Shown here: one piece after another, positions 27,601 through 42,600 of the stretch
Numbering within the stretch: position 1 is the stretch's first letter
How the letters are laid out: the number at the start of each line of letters is the position of its first letter
DNA from: Misgurnus anguillicaudatus
Lineage: Eukaryota > Chordata > Actinopteri > Cypriniformes > Cobitidae
Assembly: GCF_027580225.2 (NCBI RefSeq)
Contig: NC_073356.2
Location: 16,831,501 to 16,895,500 of the forward strand
DNA: 64,000 nt
Direction of reading: 5' to 3'
Position numbers and translations under genes: made by a program
Notes under the pieces: generated by a model
The model's database searches: none
Seen by the model: the letters and a program-made list of their open reading frames with translations, nothing else
What the model was told of the DNA's origin: nothing

Positions 27601-30600
27601 TTTACAGGTACATTTAAGAGGTGGAATGATTCATAAGTCTGTTGTAATCCAGGAATAACATCTCGTCTGGGCTAGGTGAGGAAAGAGCTGTAGGAAATGT
27701 GAAATCTCTTTAAATATCGTAGTGCACAGGTTGCTGGATGGATGGATGGGTTGGTTGTTAACTCTTGAGTAAGCACAGACTGATGCAGGTCCCTTCAGTG
27801 CCCGTCATTTGATGGGATGGAATGGAACGCTGGCACACCACCTGGCGCCGACCAAGTGGGGCTCGAGAAATAAACGCGCCTGGGGAGAGGCCTCGGAAAC
27901 GGGGCTCGGAGAAAGAGAGAAGCGAGAAAGTCCGGTGGGAAGGGCTTTGTTGCAGGTAGAATGAGCAGAATAAATGTTGGGAATGAGTTTCAGAAAGGTG
28001 GGGGGCATCCATACATCTTCCCTGACAAGCAGGCGGGTTTCATGGGCCAAGCTCCTGCACCGTTCCATCTGGCAGAGATGATTGCATGGTGCATCGGCGT
28101 GCGCAAGTTCATAATGTATTCATACCACTACAGAGCTTTCTCCCCCAGTTCACCCTAAGCCTCGGATACCTGAGACGGCTTATGAATTCCAATTATCCGA
28201 GAAGTCTATGTGCTCTCTCTCTCTCTATGTCTCTTATGTTCTCCATTTTTAATGCACAGCAGGTCTGAAGCGCAGCATCTGGTTGTAATGCCACTGTCGT
28301 CATGTCTGTTCATCTCTCCCACAAGACATATTTGGTGAAAGGTGCTCTCTGTCTTTACTTCGTGACCCCGGTCTGATGAGCCAGAAGATTCACAGACGCC
28401 CCTCGGGTCAGACTAAAAGCAGCCATCTCTTTAGCATTAGCATGCATGGCTTCCCGTGTCTTTAGCACGTTAGTGGGCATGGCTTTTCTCTAAGGAGCAA
28501 AATGTATATCTTCTCACTTTAAAGCATATTCCTGTGGGGGAACTATCTCTGAACTTCCTGCAAGCACGTTACAGAAATAGTTTGATATAAGACTGAATCG
28601 TCTCAGCAGATTAGATCCCACGAAGCTTCTAAACTAACTCACTAAGTGAATAAGCAACTCTATCTCCTGTGTGGGAATGAATCTAGTTTCAGCTTTGCCA
28701 TCTCACAATGACACAAAGCTAAGATGCATCACCGTGATCCGGATATTAAATTCATAACACATTTGCATGTGGGGAGAGGTGTATGAAAAAACATCCCGCG
28801 GGGAATCTAATACGCAACGTGAAAATGAATTAGATTATTCGTGACCTTATTTTCCTCGTGTGCTGCTTGTGTATATAGATGGTTATTTTAACCAGCCTGA
28901 AATGAGCTGAACATTATTGCCTGTGCAGTGAGTGATGTAATGGATATGTAAGACAAGCGCCTGCTTCAAACAGATATGGACGTGACAGACAATTTCAGGC
29001 ACTTATGGTCACATTTGCACTGGAGAAGGTTTAAGCCATAGCGCATTTATGAAAGGAAGTGAACAGGCTAGTGCCAAAAAGATATGGGTTTTTGTATAAC
29101 ATGGGTTATGTTAATATGTACGGAGCCCCTAAGGGGACATGGAGCAAAAATTAAATAAAGTTTCGCGTGAAACTATCGTGTGCACACGTGAAACTATCGC
29201 ATGCGCACGTGAAACTATCAAGTTTAGTTTCGCACGCGATAGTTTCACGTGAGCACACGAAACTAAACTTAGGGGCTCGGTAAATATGTGATTACGGGTG
29301 TTTTATTATAATATTACACCAGCCAAATATGTATTTATACTCTGATTCTCATTGCAGTTTAGCCTATATTCACTAGGGCTGAACGATACATTGAATTTTC
29401 ATTGTCATCGCGATATGAACTTGCACGATGAACACATCGCAACAGACAGCCTTGACGCGATGAATGAAGGGAAAACGGTAAGCGCATGTAATAAACATTT
29501 GACCTATCACGTTTAGTCCTGAAGACATGGTTTGCGCGTTCATGCTATTAGGCCAGTCAGGGGAACCCCCAAGTCAGCTACGCTCAGATTGATTTGTGAG
29601 GTGTCAGTTGCGATGCTGTGCCTGTTAGCAAAAACGATGGCGGATGAAGGAGAGAAGAGTGAGGAAAATGTGTTGTCAGACGAAGACCTTGTGGTGAAAA
29701 GCAACAGCACTTCAGCTATATCATGGAATTATTTTGGATTTAGGAGAGATGACGCCGCAAACACAGGTACTGTGGAAGCGGTGATACACAAATTGCGTCT
29801 ATTGCGCGCCCAAGTTCATTATTTCAAATGTAGGCGCGCCGTACAGTATGTGCGCTCTGGAAGCGCCGGGGTCGCGACTCGCACGCGGTGCGACGCGCTC
29901 GTTTTCCCCAGGCTTTTCAAAAACATTTTAACTTTTCAGAATGATTTATCGCAACTCACATCGTCATCGCAACATTAAACAATGTCACCGCACATCGCAA
30001 TTTTTCCTCACATCGTGCAGCCCTAATATTCACTGTTAAGAAAAGTGATAAGTTTAGCCTGCTTGAAAACAACAGAGCAAAAACATAGTTGAAGACTAAA
30101 AATAATAATTTAATGTCTTTATACATTACTTTGTGAATACAACAGGTGCGTTCGGTCTTACTTGACTTCTGTGTCTGTGAGTGATACAGGGAGACCCAGG
30201 TACGTTCTGGCAAGATATTCACTACCACTGTCAGGTCATGAAAAATGACCAGGCGTGGAGTGAAGATGAGCGAGTCGGTGCTTTCTAATGCTCAGTTTGG
30301 CGTGCCGTTTAATGGCGATCCATATTACTCGAGAGCTCTTTTGAAAAGCAATAAAAGACCTTGCCGAACAGGAAAATGGAAAGCACTTCATCGTCCTTCC
30401 TGGGAGCCACATTAAATCTCTTGCTGCATCAATATCCATGGTGGCCCGCCTAATATTCATCTGTGCCGCCAGTCCGCCAATTTCCCGCTATGAAAGGCAA
30501 GGCAACTGCCAAACAAATGCACTCTGTGCGTTAACTCTGTACCGATTAACTTTATAAAATCAGGGTAGGATACATTTTCACAGTACGTTTTTGAGCCTGT

Positions 30601-33600
30601 TTAAAATGCAAAACTGCCACTTTTTCTGCACAGAGAAACTCATTTGAATTGAGTTATGAGTTATTTTTCCATTGCGTACAGTAAATGCACAGCCTATTGG
30701 GTTTAATGCTCTTGCTCAGTGTAATTTTAGTGGTGATGCTTTTGGCTTGGCTAATAGGAAATAAAATACATAAAAATTTTGACACGAGAGTATGTACCCT
30801 ACTCAGCATACTACTGTATGTATGTAATACCTAGTTTTATTGTTATACTGGAACATAAATGAAGTGAGATTGCAATATAAAGAATAGAGAACAATACATT
30901 AGTCTTTCTTTTCTTCACAGCCAAAGATTTTATTTTGTGTGGAATTCATTCATCATGGTATAAAAGTGAGATGTATTACGGTGATTATTATTTCACTCAA
31001 ACGCAGGATGTCATGCACTCTGGAAATGCAATGCTTTTAAGTCGTCCGCTATGTAATATTACAGCTGTAAGTAGTACTGAGAGGAATATAGAGTATAATG
31101 GATCTGTCATTGCTGTCCATGTGTGCTGCTGACAGATCCTAATGGAGGACCTTCCTAATTCATGCCATCTTTTCATATTTCATTTTGTTTCCTCGAGGCA
31201 GAATCTCTGCGTATAAGCCTTCATGACCATGTGTACAAGCCAACTTACACCTTTATTATTTATTTCTGTTTGTCAGGTAACAAGTGAGGATGATGTTTGC
31301 ATGCTTCAGGGTTTTTTCTCTTTACTTGAGTCCCAGTCCAATCCCAAAAACATTGTATCCACATGTAAAATCACAAGTTGGTTTTATGCCGAGTCTGAGA
31401 CCACAGTTGAATCAAAAGTCTGTTCCGTGGACCTTATCCATCTCAAACAATTAATATAATTTTCATATCAGTAAGTGATATTTTTCAATTATAACAAATT
31501 GACAGGCATATTGGTTTACAATAGATATTGCACTAAGGCTAGGGCTATTTTATTCATTTCAGACTCTTGCTGTGGCTCTTGTGAATTATAGTGCCTGGGC
31601 TTGTCACGTTGTTAACATTTAAAGGTAATAGCTGGCCCCATACTGAGATTTTTAATATTGAGCCAATCTACGTTGCTCAGTCTCGTCTCTTTCACCGGCT
31701 GGAGAATCTTTCCTTTTATCATTATATATTTGAAATGATATCATAGACAGAACACTGTATATAACAAAAATGATTATATGTCACCCTTTGACATCACCAG
31801 CATTGATTTACATTCTGGTCCTCTTATAATTAGTTCATTGGGATGCTGTTTATATATAGAAGAGTTCACCAGGAAAGATTTTTCAGTAATCAGAGAAAAT
31901 AATAAGCTAATAGCTAAAGTTTGGTTGTGTGGCTCTGTGGCTGGGTAATTTAGGAAAGACTTCCAGAGTTTTTCTTTGTAGTGTGGGCCCTGGCTGCCCG
32001 TTTGGGTCTGTGGTTAATTGCGGAGATGATTGAAAGTGAGTGCATGGGGAAGCGGGAATGGGTCGGATTAAGCCTGCGCTGTTACATATGTTTAGGTTCT
32101 GGGACTTGCACGCATAAAGCCACAGTGGTCCCTAAGCCCATTCAACTTTTTTTTTATTTTATTTATTTATTTATACAAACTCCTCACTAGTCAAGAAAGT
32201 TGAAATGACTTGATAATTAAAAAAACAAAAATAGGTGCAGTAAGGAATTTTTTACAGTGTAGGAAAGGGGAGATATGCAGAGTAGAAATTTGTCTTCTCG
32301 GCATTCATGGTCAGATATGGCGAAACCACAGAGATCGTCTTTAAAAGGATAATTCACACAAAAAACTTCAGTGTTCAGCAAAACAAAAAAATGTGTTCAA
32401 CATCCTGAAAGTAAGTAAATCATGACATAATTAAAATTTTTGGGTAACTATTCTTTTAAGAGCTTTAGATTAGTGGGACATCACCGTTGCTATTGTACAT
32501 ACACTTAAGGTTGATTTAAACAAACCATGTATCCTAAGTATCACTTTTGGCATAAAACACATCCTGCATCAGTTACGCTACAAATATAAATGATGCTTCA
32601 AATCACGTCGCTTATTGAGGACGGGTGCGCTATCACTTTTCTAAGCACTCAGATTTTCACCTGGCAGACAAATAAATGGGTAAAAAAATTGGTTTTTCAT
32701 CTCTTGAGTAAAAATATAGTTACTATTGCTAATTCCAGGATATTTTACTTACTACTACAGTGCTTAATGAATAAAATAATTACAGGCAATATAAAGACTT
32801 GAAGGACCCTATTTTAACGATTTAAGTGCAGGGTCTAAAAGTCCACTTTTGCTAATTTAACGATGGGAAAATGGTTTGTGCGCCTAGCGCAGTCTAAAAG
32901 GGTTGTTTCTATTCTCGTAATGAGTAATGTAGGGCCCTATAAAACCCGTTTTATTTTTTCCCAACTTCCGTTTTATTTTTTCCCAAATTCCGTTTTCTCT
33001 ATTTAAATTTTTCCAAATTCCATTTTATCCGTTTTAATTTTTGGAAATTATATTTTTTACCCTTTACTTTTATTTTAGTTATAAAAAGAGTGTGCCTTTA
33101 ATGTTAATGATTAAAATGTAAATGATTTGGGGGAAAAACTGGATAACAGAATTACTTAATGACTATAAAAGATGCATTTACACATGCACATACACACGCA
33201 CACGCGCGCACGCACACACACAACTCAATTCAATGCATTGTTTTTTAGTGTTGTTGCAGGAGGCTACAACAAGGTGTCAAAGCAGTGGTGCCTTCAGAAG
33301 TGCCTTAAACACATCAATCCAGCGGATCGCGATCCATATTTTATACACAATCGCTTGAAATGCATATAACTTTACAAACATACACAGGATAGTGGTCTGA
33401 CTTAGGACAGCATGAGCACGCAGCTCATTGCACGGGCGAGCGAAAGAGAGACAGAGAGCGGCGCCATGATGCAGATGATTATATTTTAAATGCGAGGGAT
33501 AGTTAGTTTGCCTCAGCTCGCTTGAAATGCATAAAACTGAACAAATACATGAGGATTTGTGTTCGCACTTCGGACAGATGCGTGAGCGCGGGCAAGTGAG

Positions 33601-36600
33601 AGGTACAGTGATGATCACAGACATGGATGAGAGAGTGCATGTATCTTTGCGCTCACCGTGAACAGAGTGTTGACTAAACTTCCAAAATAACAGTTCTACG
33701 GTCACATAAAAGTCATGTGAGACCTGCTCGGAACTAAGTGCTTAGCGTCGAATTTTTTAATTTTTTCGCTGACGAAAGCAGAGTCGTGGAGAGCCGCTTC
33801 ACCATGGTTTCAGTGTTTTGGAGGGGGTCTGAAATGACGGGAGGGGGCGTGTTGCCCAGATTTACTTCCCCCGGTCTGCATTTCCCCCAGACATACGTTC
33901 GTCTCCCACACAAAAACATAATTTTATTCAAAATATGTAAAATTCCGCAAAATTCCGCGTTAATACTAGATTCCGTGTTAATTAGCCAATTCTGCGATTC
34001 CGTCCGCGATTCCGTGATCGCGGAAATTATAGGGCCCTAGTAATGGGTGTGTTTTGGGCGTAACGTGCAATAAACCGATGAGAGTTTCATCTCTCATCCC
34101 CTTTAAAAGCCAGTTACACTCGCGCCAAGGGCGGATTGCTTATTTACATGGCGGAGTTTGTAAGCGGAAAAACTGTAAGCAGAGGAAGAAGACCACAGTT
34201 TAAGATTGATGTAAAAAAATGCGTTGTGTTTTATTTATTGAAATGGTTTTATTTGTAATTATAGCTTTGTTTCTCTTTAAACGTCGTTAATTCAGTAATG
34301 AAGTAATAAGTAAAATAAGCAGTGTTTTAATTGCTGGTAAAGTATGATGCATGACCACTGTAATCTCAAATTTTTTATAAAAATAATTTACAAATATGCA
34401 AAAAAGGGGTTGCATAAGCAAAAATACTTTATTTGTAACAAACAGGAGATTTCAGCACTCGGACAGCGCCCTTGGTGTTTTATAAAATATTACTTAAAAA
34501 TGGTTCTCATCTCACCATATCAAAAGGTACAAAGACATCATGCACAATAAATCCGAGCGGTAACATTTAAAAAAACGAAACAAATGCAATATTAGCACTT
34601 TTTAAAAGTAAAAAAAAACCTCTAAAAACCTCTGCTTACCTTCTGCTTAAAGCAGCTCTTCACGCCTTCAAAAGTCCTGTTAACTGTCCTAATTGATGTC
34701 CAAAAGACTCAATAATAATCTTTTACATTTTAATCCTTTAATTTTTCATATTTACAAACATTTGTGTGCTGCTTCGCATCCATGCGTGTAAAAAGCAAAT
34801 GCGCGTTGTTGTCCCGCACATATTACTAACGCGCTCATTAAAAAGGTAACAAAAACAATATTGCGCCATTGACTTTAGACTTTAGAGCAGGTTTTAGTTG
34901 GTCAATGGGCTAGTCTAGTTAAGTTGTCTCAAAATAGCAACGCGCCAACAATGCGTCTGAACACACCTCGTTTTCAGACCAGAACGGGCATGGGCTTACA
35001 AATGGGCACAAATGCATTTGCTATTCAAACACGTGACGCTGAACATGAAAATTATAACTGCGCCGGGCTAAAACTAGCAATAAACACTTTGCGCTAAGTG
35101 TATGTTAGGGCCCTTAAAAGAGAGACCGTGGCTGTCATTTGCTGTTTTAAATAATCAGTCTGTTCTTGTCCAAATATTAATGCTGTCGACCCAGCATCTT
35201 ATTACTAATCTTCTGATCAGCGTCTCTGGTCTGTTAAAGTGGCCACTGTTTTAGATGCAGAGGTCTGTAAGATGTCACTCATATGCTTCAAATGTGGTCT
35301 AGTGTAGCAATCTGCTCACTTCTGTCTTATTGATTTAGAGAGCGTCAGAGTCAGGTCAGAAGTCAAGAACAGGGTCAAAAGTCCTAAATATGACAGCCCA
35401 CAACATTACACATTGACAATGGGGGCTCCTGAAGGACATGACTGATGCTGGGGTCACCGTGGCAGGGCGAGTAGCTGCCCTGTGTCTGGGACGTACACCT
35501 TGACTTTCCTGATTACAGATGTCCTGGGTGTCCCCTTGACTCTGATAGCAGCAGGGGCTCGTACTGTACTTTCATCTCTATCCCTATCTGTCTTCCTCGT
35601 TTCCCAGCCTTTTTTACATCTCATGTGGATGTTAAGTACAGCCACTTGATAATACCAGTCGCACTCGCAAGGGTCAATTTTTTTTGGTTAAGATTCCACT
35701 ATTTGAAAATCTGAAATCTGAGGGTGCAAAAAAGAAACGATTTTATGCATTTGGCAGGCACTTTTATCCAAAGCACTTGCAATGCATTACAAAGTATACA
35801 TTTTATTAGTATGTGTGTTCCCTGCGCTGCTAACGCAATGCTCTACCACTGAGATATACAGGAACGTGATTTTGTATTGATATTAGTGTTTTTTCCCAAG
35901 GAAATCATAAATTTTACTATTGTTCATACTTTAAAAAAGCTCTAACCCCAAGTGTTTAGACTGCATTATATGTGCTATAGACATACAGTATAATAATGCA
36001 TCAGTTAATGGGTATTGTTGAGGAGGGTTGTGTTATTATTTGTCTATGTAATAAGATTTACAATTTTGATAAATTGGGCGTGGGCTGTGTAGCAAGGCCC
36101 TGGTAACCACCATGCAAGTCTTGCATAGGAAAGCACCACTCACAATTTCTTCAGATGCTATAACATTGTACATTAGACAGTACACCTTTGTTTGGATATC
36201 TCTGTGGTGTTACTTTAGATTACCAAAACGATTTTTAATGAGAGTACCGCTGGTCTCTTTGATCAGTAGGGAAATGGTCATGACAGCTGGAATTTGACGG
36301 CTGTTACTATCTATGAACTCTCTAAAGGCATGAAATGTGTATGTAGGTATGAGTGTGTGAGCTCAGGTGCTACATAAAGGCAGCTGTTGGACTATCGCTG
36401 AAGTCTCACAAGAACTGTTCCACTTTTTCTCCCGTAGATCGCAGTGAGAAGCGCTCCACCATGCCCGACTCACCTGCTGATGTGAAAACACAGTCCAGGT
36501 TAACTCCGCCCACCATGCCTCCTCCCCCCACAACGCAGGGAGCTCCCCGGACAAGCTCCTTCACCCCTACTGCATGTAAGTACTCCATGCACACGGCCTA

Positions 36601-39600
36601 TACACCAAAAATACGGGGGTAGGAGAGCATATGGGTGATTCATACAAAATCCAGATTTAGAAGGTGTCCAGCATCGTTTTTTTTTCTTTTCTTTTTTTTG
36701 CACATATAAGATTAACGTCTGAACTTACTACATTCATTATTTTTAGAGGATTTAAAAAATATTTTCTATAGAATTTTTTACATTTTTTAGATTATCATTA
36801 TCAAAAATTATCATTACTGCAACATGCTATTTAATACATGAATTTACAAACTCATGTTTCGGTAATGAGAACTAAAAAGTTGTCTGATACTATGACAAAC
36901 AAAATTTTAACTTTTATCTGGAGAGAAAAAATAAGAACTGCTTACCTGGTAGCCATCTTAAGTGTCACAGTCAATTATGTCCCTTCCAACAAATTTTGTT
37001 TTTTGAAAATGTTAGTTCATTGAAGGCTTAAACAATGATTGAAAATTGTTGCGGAGGATGAGAAAATTGGTATTGGACACATTTATATTCCTTATTATTG
37101 TCTCTACATTTACCAATAATCACCAAATACCACATGTTTCTTTACTGTAAATGTTCATAGTATAACATGCACTGAAGCTTTTTATTTTTTTGATTTTTTA
37201 ATTATAAATTTTCCATGTCAAAGAACCCAAATTCAGTCATAGACACGTTGCGGTAATGAAAATGTTCCCCTTAAATGTGGAAAAAACAACAACATTGGTT
37301 TGTATGTCATTTGAAATCATGTGCTAAATAGTACATAAAGAGATGTTTTAGCAAAATGTTTCATGACATCTCATAAGTCTAATTTTGCGAGAATCACCCA
37401 TATGTGCATCTTTATCAGGCTTAAGGGTGACCTAGGATTACTGTTGTGTTTCACATCATGGTCCATCCTACAAGTTTCAACATTGACATCATAAATCAGC
37501 AAGGACATTCCTGCAGGTCCAAGCTGAGCGGGAAGATACTTTAGGTTTATCTTTAAAGAGATCCATTTCTTTAAGTTCACTTCAATGTATGTTATAGTTA
37601 ACATACCCTACATTTTCTCATATTCATCTGGGCACTGCGGTGTCCAACCTTTTAGATGTTTCAGTGTGTACGCTAGCTGATGCCACCACAAGCTTCACAC
37701 ATGCCAGCCCAGGAGACCTTACTATCAAAGCCATGCATGTTACAGCCGCCCAGCACCATGTCAGCGTAATTGAGCAGCGGTGCGCTGTCAACAACAGTAA
37801 CACGATTTTTTCTCAGATGTTACGTCCCTAAAAACAGATCGCTCGGACTCTGCAATTAGCGCTTATGAAAAAAAGACAAAAAAGCAAGCTGGGTCTGAAG
37901 CAATCCGGAGCCTTTTTAAAGGCAGACTCTAATTATACATTTTGAAGGTTTAACAAAGCAAGCGCTTTGATTTCCCCTCCATGTAATTGTTACCAGATGC
38001 GGCTCAAGTATCTCGTTTCTGTTGGGTTGGAGGGAGGCCAGGCAAACGAGGCTATCACGCAGCCTAATCTCATTAGAGAGACGTCGAGTCCGAGCTGCAT
38101 CCCTCCGCCACGTATGTTTCTCATCGTGGCGTGGGGGGCGCTCGACCGCACATTTTCTCCTCCCCTGGACTTAATACGTCTGATGTATGGAAGCAAGAAC
38201 GCTTGGTTTCCGTCTCAAAGCTGCCGTGGCTGATTCAAAACAAATGTTTCGCTGTCACGAGAGCCTTGTTGAAGCACTGAAACTGCGATGTCATTTTTGA
38301 CAGAGGCTCAAGTTGCATTTATTGCATTTAGAGATTTTGGGTTACAAAAATTATTACATAGTTAATAGAAATTCTGCTTCCTTTAGTAACCAACGGCACC
38401 AGTCACTCTCCCACTGCGCTTAACGGAGCTCCATCTCCGCCCAATGGCTTCAGCAACGGGCCTTCGTCTTCATCTTCCTCCTCGCTGGCCAATCAGCAGC
38501 TCCCACCAGCCTGCGGCGCGAGGCAACTCAGCAAGCTTAAACGTTTCCTTACGACGCTGCAACAGTTTGGCAATGACATCTCACCCGAGATAGGAGAGCG
38601 AGTGCGGACGCTGGTGTTGGGCCTTGTGGTAAGTTAGCAATTACAAAACCTGTTATTTATTGCTATTATGACGAAAATGTTATTTTTGTTGATTTTAATT
38701 GCACATTTCTGTACAATTGCATGTTGTGAAAATAGTAACTTCAATGGGATGGATTTCCTAATATAGTGTAGCACAAATATATCTTGAATAGTGCCGGGAG
38801 ATCGCTGATTATTGTGTCTGCTGCCCGTACAGACAGTAGAACTGTATTTGTTTTGCGTTCCTGCCACTGAAAAGGATCTTGTTTGGCCTTCATCAAAAAG
38901 CTCTTGGGAAAATAAAGCCTTGTCCAACACCTATTAAATTGGATACATCTGTAGCTACAAGTCTAGCTACATGTAGAAACACTCAAATCTAAAAGACGAG
39001 ATGCGCTCCATTACCCGCAGTACAGCGCTATTTTCGTTAATATGTAGTTATGGAATAAACAATGGCGAAATAGCTGGCTGTTCTAGAGGAGGGCTGCTTT
39101 AATTAGGCATTTCAAACCCAAGCTCTTTTTGCGGCGGGCATTTGTTTATTTTTTGCTGTGTCTACACGCAGAGGCTTCCTCGTGTCCCCTTGGCTTCCGT
39201 GGCTCTTTTTAATGCGCTCCCCACTCTGCCTTATTGAAAAGAGTGACACACTTAATTAGCGCCACCGATGCCGGAGAAAAGCTCAGGAGGCTTTCTGGCT
39301 GTCAAACAGGCCGCTGCAATCTGGATGAACAGATGTAAGCCTAATGTAACAAAATTCAGGTCTGGGAAATGAGGGGGAAAAAAGCCTGCGTATTTTTCTC
39401 AAATGTATGACTCCACGCTCTTATTTCTGTCTTCCCTCGTGCTAGCTCGCTCAGAAATAACATCAAGAAAATTGAAAATAGTGTTGGCGTCCTATCTGTC
39501 TGTTAAAAGGAGAATAAAGCAGAAGCAGGAGAGATAGAAATTAGTCATTGCTTTTTACACTACAGGGAGACCAGATATGTGGCGTTTCAGTAGCGAACAT

Positions 39601-42600
39601 GGACGGTTTTTAAACCGTATATTTTCCGTCGTCGCTTACTGCGTTTAATATATAGGGGAGAGCGGGGCACAACTTAACGCTTTTTGGTTTTGGGTCAATC
39701 ATGAAAAATATTTGAGTTTGATTAATTATAGCAACACATCTCTGCTACAAATGACCATTTGAAGTTTGATTCTAGTACTTACCATTCCTGGACAATTACA
39801 CCAAACGTGACAGAAGTGCAAACGTTACAACTTACCCCATAGGTGGGGTTAATTGTAACCGGCAGGGGGTTAGTTGTAACACTTGCTAAAAATGAAGTTT
39901 GCATGCAAATATTTCAATACTATTTTGTCTGTATACTTGAAGTGGATATTGTTTATATATCTGTCTAGACAGGTATCCACACTGTATTCATTCATTCAGC
40001 CCTTTTCTAACAATAGTTCAATTATAAATGGATACAAATGTCTAAATATGTGAGAAAAAAAGCACAATTATGACAAAGCATTTTTTATATGTGACCCAAT
40101 CTGTAACCATACTACAGTTTCAAAATCAAATTCTGAGATAATGAGCATCAAAGTCTGATTTTAACCATTCATTTCATGATGATTTCAATCTTTGACGTGA
40201 CCTTATTAAATATATGAACAAAAATAAATTTGACACATGATTTTTTATAAAACAGGCACATTTATTTTGTTGGCAACCAACAATCATTTGTGTGTAGCCT
40301 ATTTAAAACAACGGCAAGAATTGCGCTAACGTTCGCGGTTTTCATATCGTAAGTGCTGAGGAGTTAGTTGTAACACAGCGTTATGCTGCGTTTACACCAA
40401 CCACGCTAGAGGCAGCAAAAACGTGCTATTCGCGCATAGTTGGACGCTTGAACATTTGAGTTTACTCGCTTCATTTGCGCGTGAAAGCCGCGCGTGAAAT
40501 TCTAGTCATTCGAGACATTCACGCGGAAATTCGCGTCATGGGAGGGGCTTCTGCGACTCAGCTGAGACTCCACCACTCAACTCGCTTTCTGTAATCACGT
40601 CACTACTACAGCAAGGTCCTGATTGGTTAACGCTGCGCGGAAATCCGACGAAATTCAGATTTTTCAACTCTCGCGTTTACCGCGGCAACGCTCAATTTGC
40701 GCGTTCCGCGCTTACCGCGTGTAACGCAACGCAGGATGCCTTATCACATCTTCGCATTTACTTAACATGTAAATCACCCGCGCTTGCCGCCTCTACCGCG
40801 GTTGGTGTAAACGCAGCATTACAATTAACCCCCACTGGGTCAAAATATTTTTTCAAGCCCACCAAAAAAGTTGCTAAGAGCTGCAGACATATTTCAAAAC
40901 GATGCTATGTTTTAGTCAACAAGACACTGATTAATATGAGATTTGATATTTTACACACCCAACTTAAAAAACGCAAAAACATATAATGAAAAAATTACTT
41001 ACATGCCACCAAAACCCTCGTTCATCAATAACTCTGTAAAAACATTTTACATTTCCAATAATTTGCGGAAGATCGTCTTTTGACAGCGTGAAAAAAGACC
41101 AGAAAAACAAAACGCTCAACCTTGTGCAACAATGTAAACAGTCCGTGTTACAACTAACCCCGCGCCTCGCACACCCCTATGCATGTTGTTATATTATCCA
41201 TGTGTTTGCATTCATGTGTATTCACTAAAGCAACGATGATGTGGTCAGCGTTCGCACATGTAAAAGCCACCAGATCAAACTTCCCCATACGTGGACTTTC
41301 ACCACAGCCGTCCACATGCCTCCCATTAAAGCCTTCAAATCATTCAATCTCCAGCAGGATATAGTTTTGCCTCCAATAAGTAATATTATCGCATAATGTT
41401 TTCCACATGTATTCGTGCGTTTTCTTCTCACCCGTTCTTTTTCTCTCCCTGCAGAACTCCACTTTAACCATTGAGGAATTCCACTCCAAACTGCAAGAAG
41501 CGACCAACTTCCCACTCCGACCTTTTGTCATCCCGTTTCTGAAGGTATTGCACAAGCGAGCGATCTGGAAGACATTAAAACAACCGAGACACAGATGTGC
41601 ATATTTCATCCATTAGCTCTCAATGTTTTCATCCCTCACTTCTAACGCAGGAACAAGGCTTTAAATGGATACACGAGCAGAAAAGCATTGGGTTTCCTGC
41701 TCAATGGGATGTCTTTTGTAAATATTTTAAAAAGTGCGAATATGATGTGCACTGTACGGCTTTGTCCCCAAGCACGATGCGTCTATTTAGGGATACTTGC
41801 TGAAGTTGGTGTTCTCACACTAAATTTCAGAGAGCACATCTGAAACCATTACCACAGTGAGACAAGCTGTTGTAAGCATATGGGAGAGCATCAACCTTTG
41901 GCCCCTCTGCCGCCCATTTGTCACCGTGCTTCTTATTTTAGTTAGATGTGTTTATGTTGGAGCACATAACCCAGATGTTCAAATAAGCACACAGTGCATA
42001 TTATTCTTTCAACTAAGGACATTATATTTGAATTATACATTGCATATTTTCATTATCTTGTTTGAGATTGAAATTGTTGCTTGGTGACTGAATATATAAT
42101 TTTTAAATTTTTGCCATTTAGAGAAACGGACACATGTTTGAGATTCAATTCTCATGAGCTTTGATCCATATGGTAACTGGTGTATCTGTCCACCCTCGAT
42201 CGTTAGCCATTCATTTTCATCTGCTCATAAATGACAGCTATTATGCGTTGCACTCTAGCCTTCTTGTTTTCCACCCTTTTTATCTACCCCCATTGTTCCC
42301 TTGTGCATTGACTCTCTCCATATTCCTTTTCGTAATTATGAAATAAGCGATGGATCCAATCTGTGTTGTTTACTACGTTTGATGCGGCACTCGCCGTTCA
42401 CAGGCATTTCATCTTGTCCACTGCTTGTTCCGGGCATCTGCATGTCTAGAAATTGGGCTCAAGCCGGTCGATGACGGATGTAGAAGAGCGTACAGGGACA
42501 CTTCCCTGGCTCTCTCTCTCCCCGCAACTCCGCACCATATGGTTACTGTATCATCCAGTCAGGAGGGGTGTTATCAAAGATGCAACTTGTGTTTTTTTCT

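Larger units (their letters stand above)
32814..35114. mobile_element. DNA transposon (GGGCCCTATTTTAACGAT-like ends), split by a younger element
   Basis: The left end GGACCCTATTTTAACGA with AAGTGCAGGGTCTAAAA, and the right end AGCAATAAACACTTTGCGC then GTATGTTAGGGCCCTT, resemble a frequent teleost element rich in GCGCC words. The inner 32930-34038 element interrupts it near the left end. No transposase frame is evident. Confidence 0.6.
22090..36437 (+). other. runx1t1 intron between alternative first exon and first common exon
   Basis: About 14.3 kb with no supported exon. It holds SINE fragments (22871-23070, 35743-35866), a TTAA-flanked palindrome (25008-25831), a short hairpin repeat (29121-29280), a hAT remnant (29374-30025), a small MITE (32339-32460) and a nested transposon pair (32814-35114). 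The GGCGGGCC-containing stretch at about 25890-26150 may be another old repeat. The rest shows nothing I can name. Confidence 0.7.
38629..41454 (+). other. runx1t1 intron
   Basis: 2.8 kb. The first kilobase has no recognisable repeat. The second half is the nested element pair 39655-41177 and 40384-40818. The pyrimidine-rich tract before 41455 is a normal 3' splice region. Confidence 0.75.
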
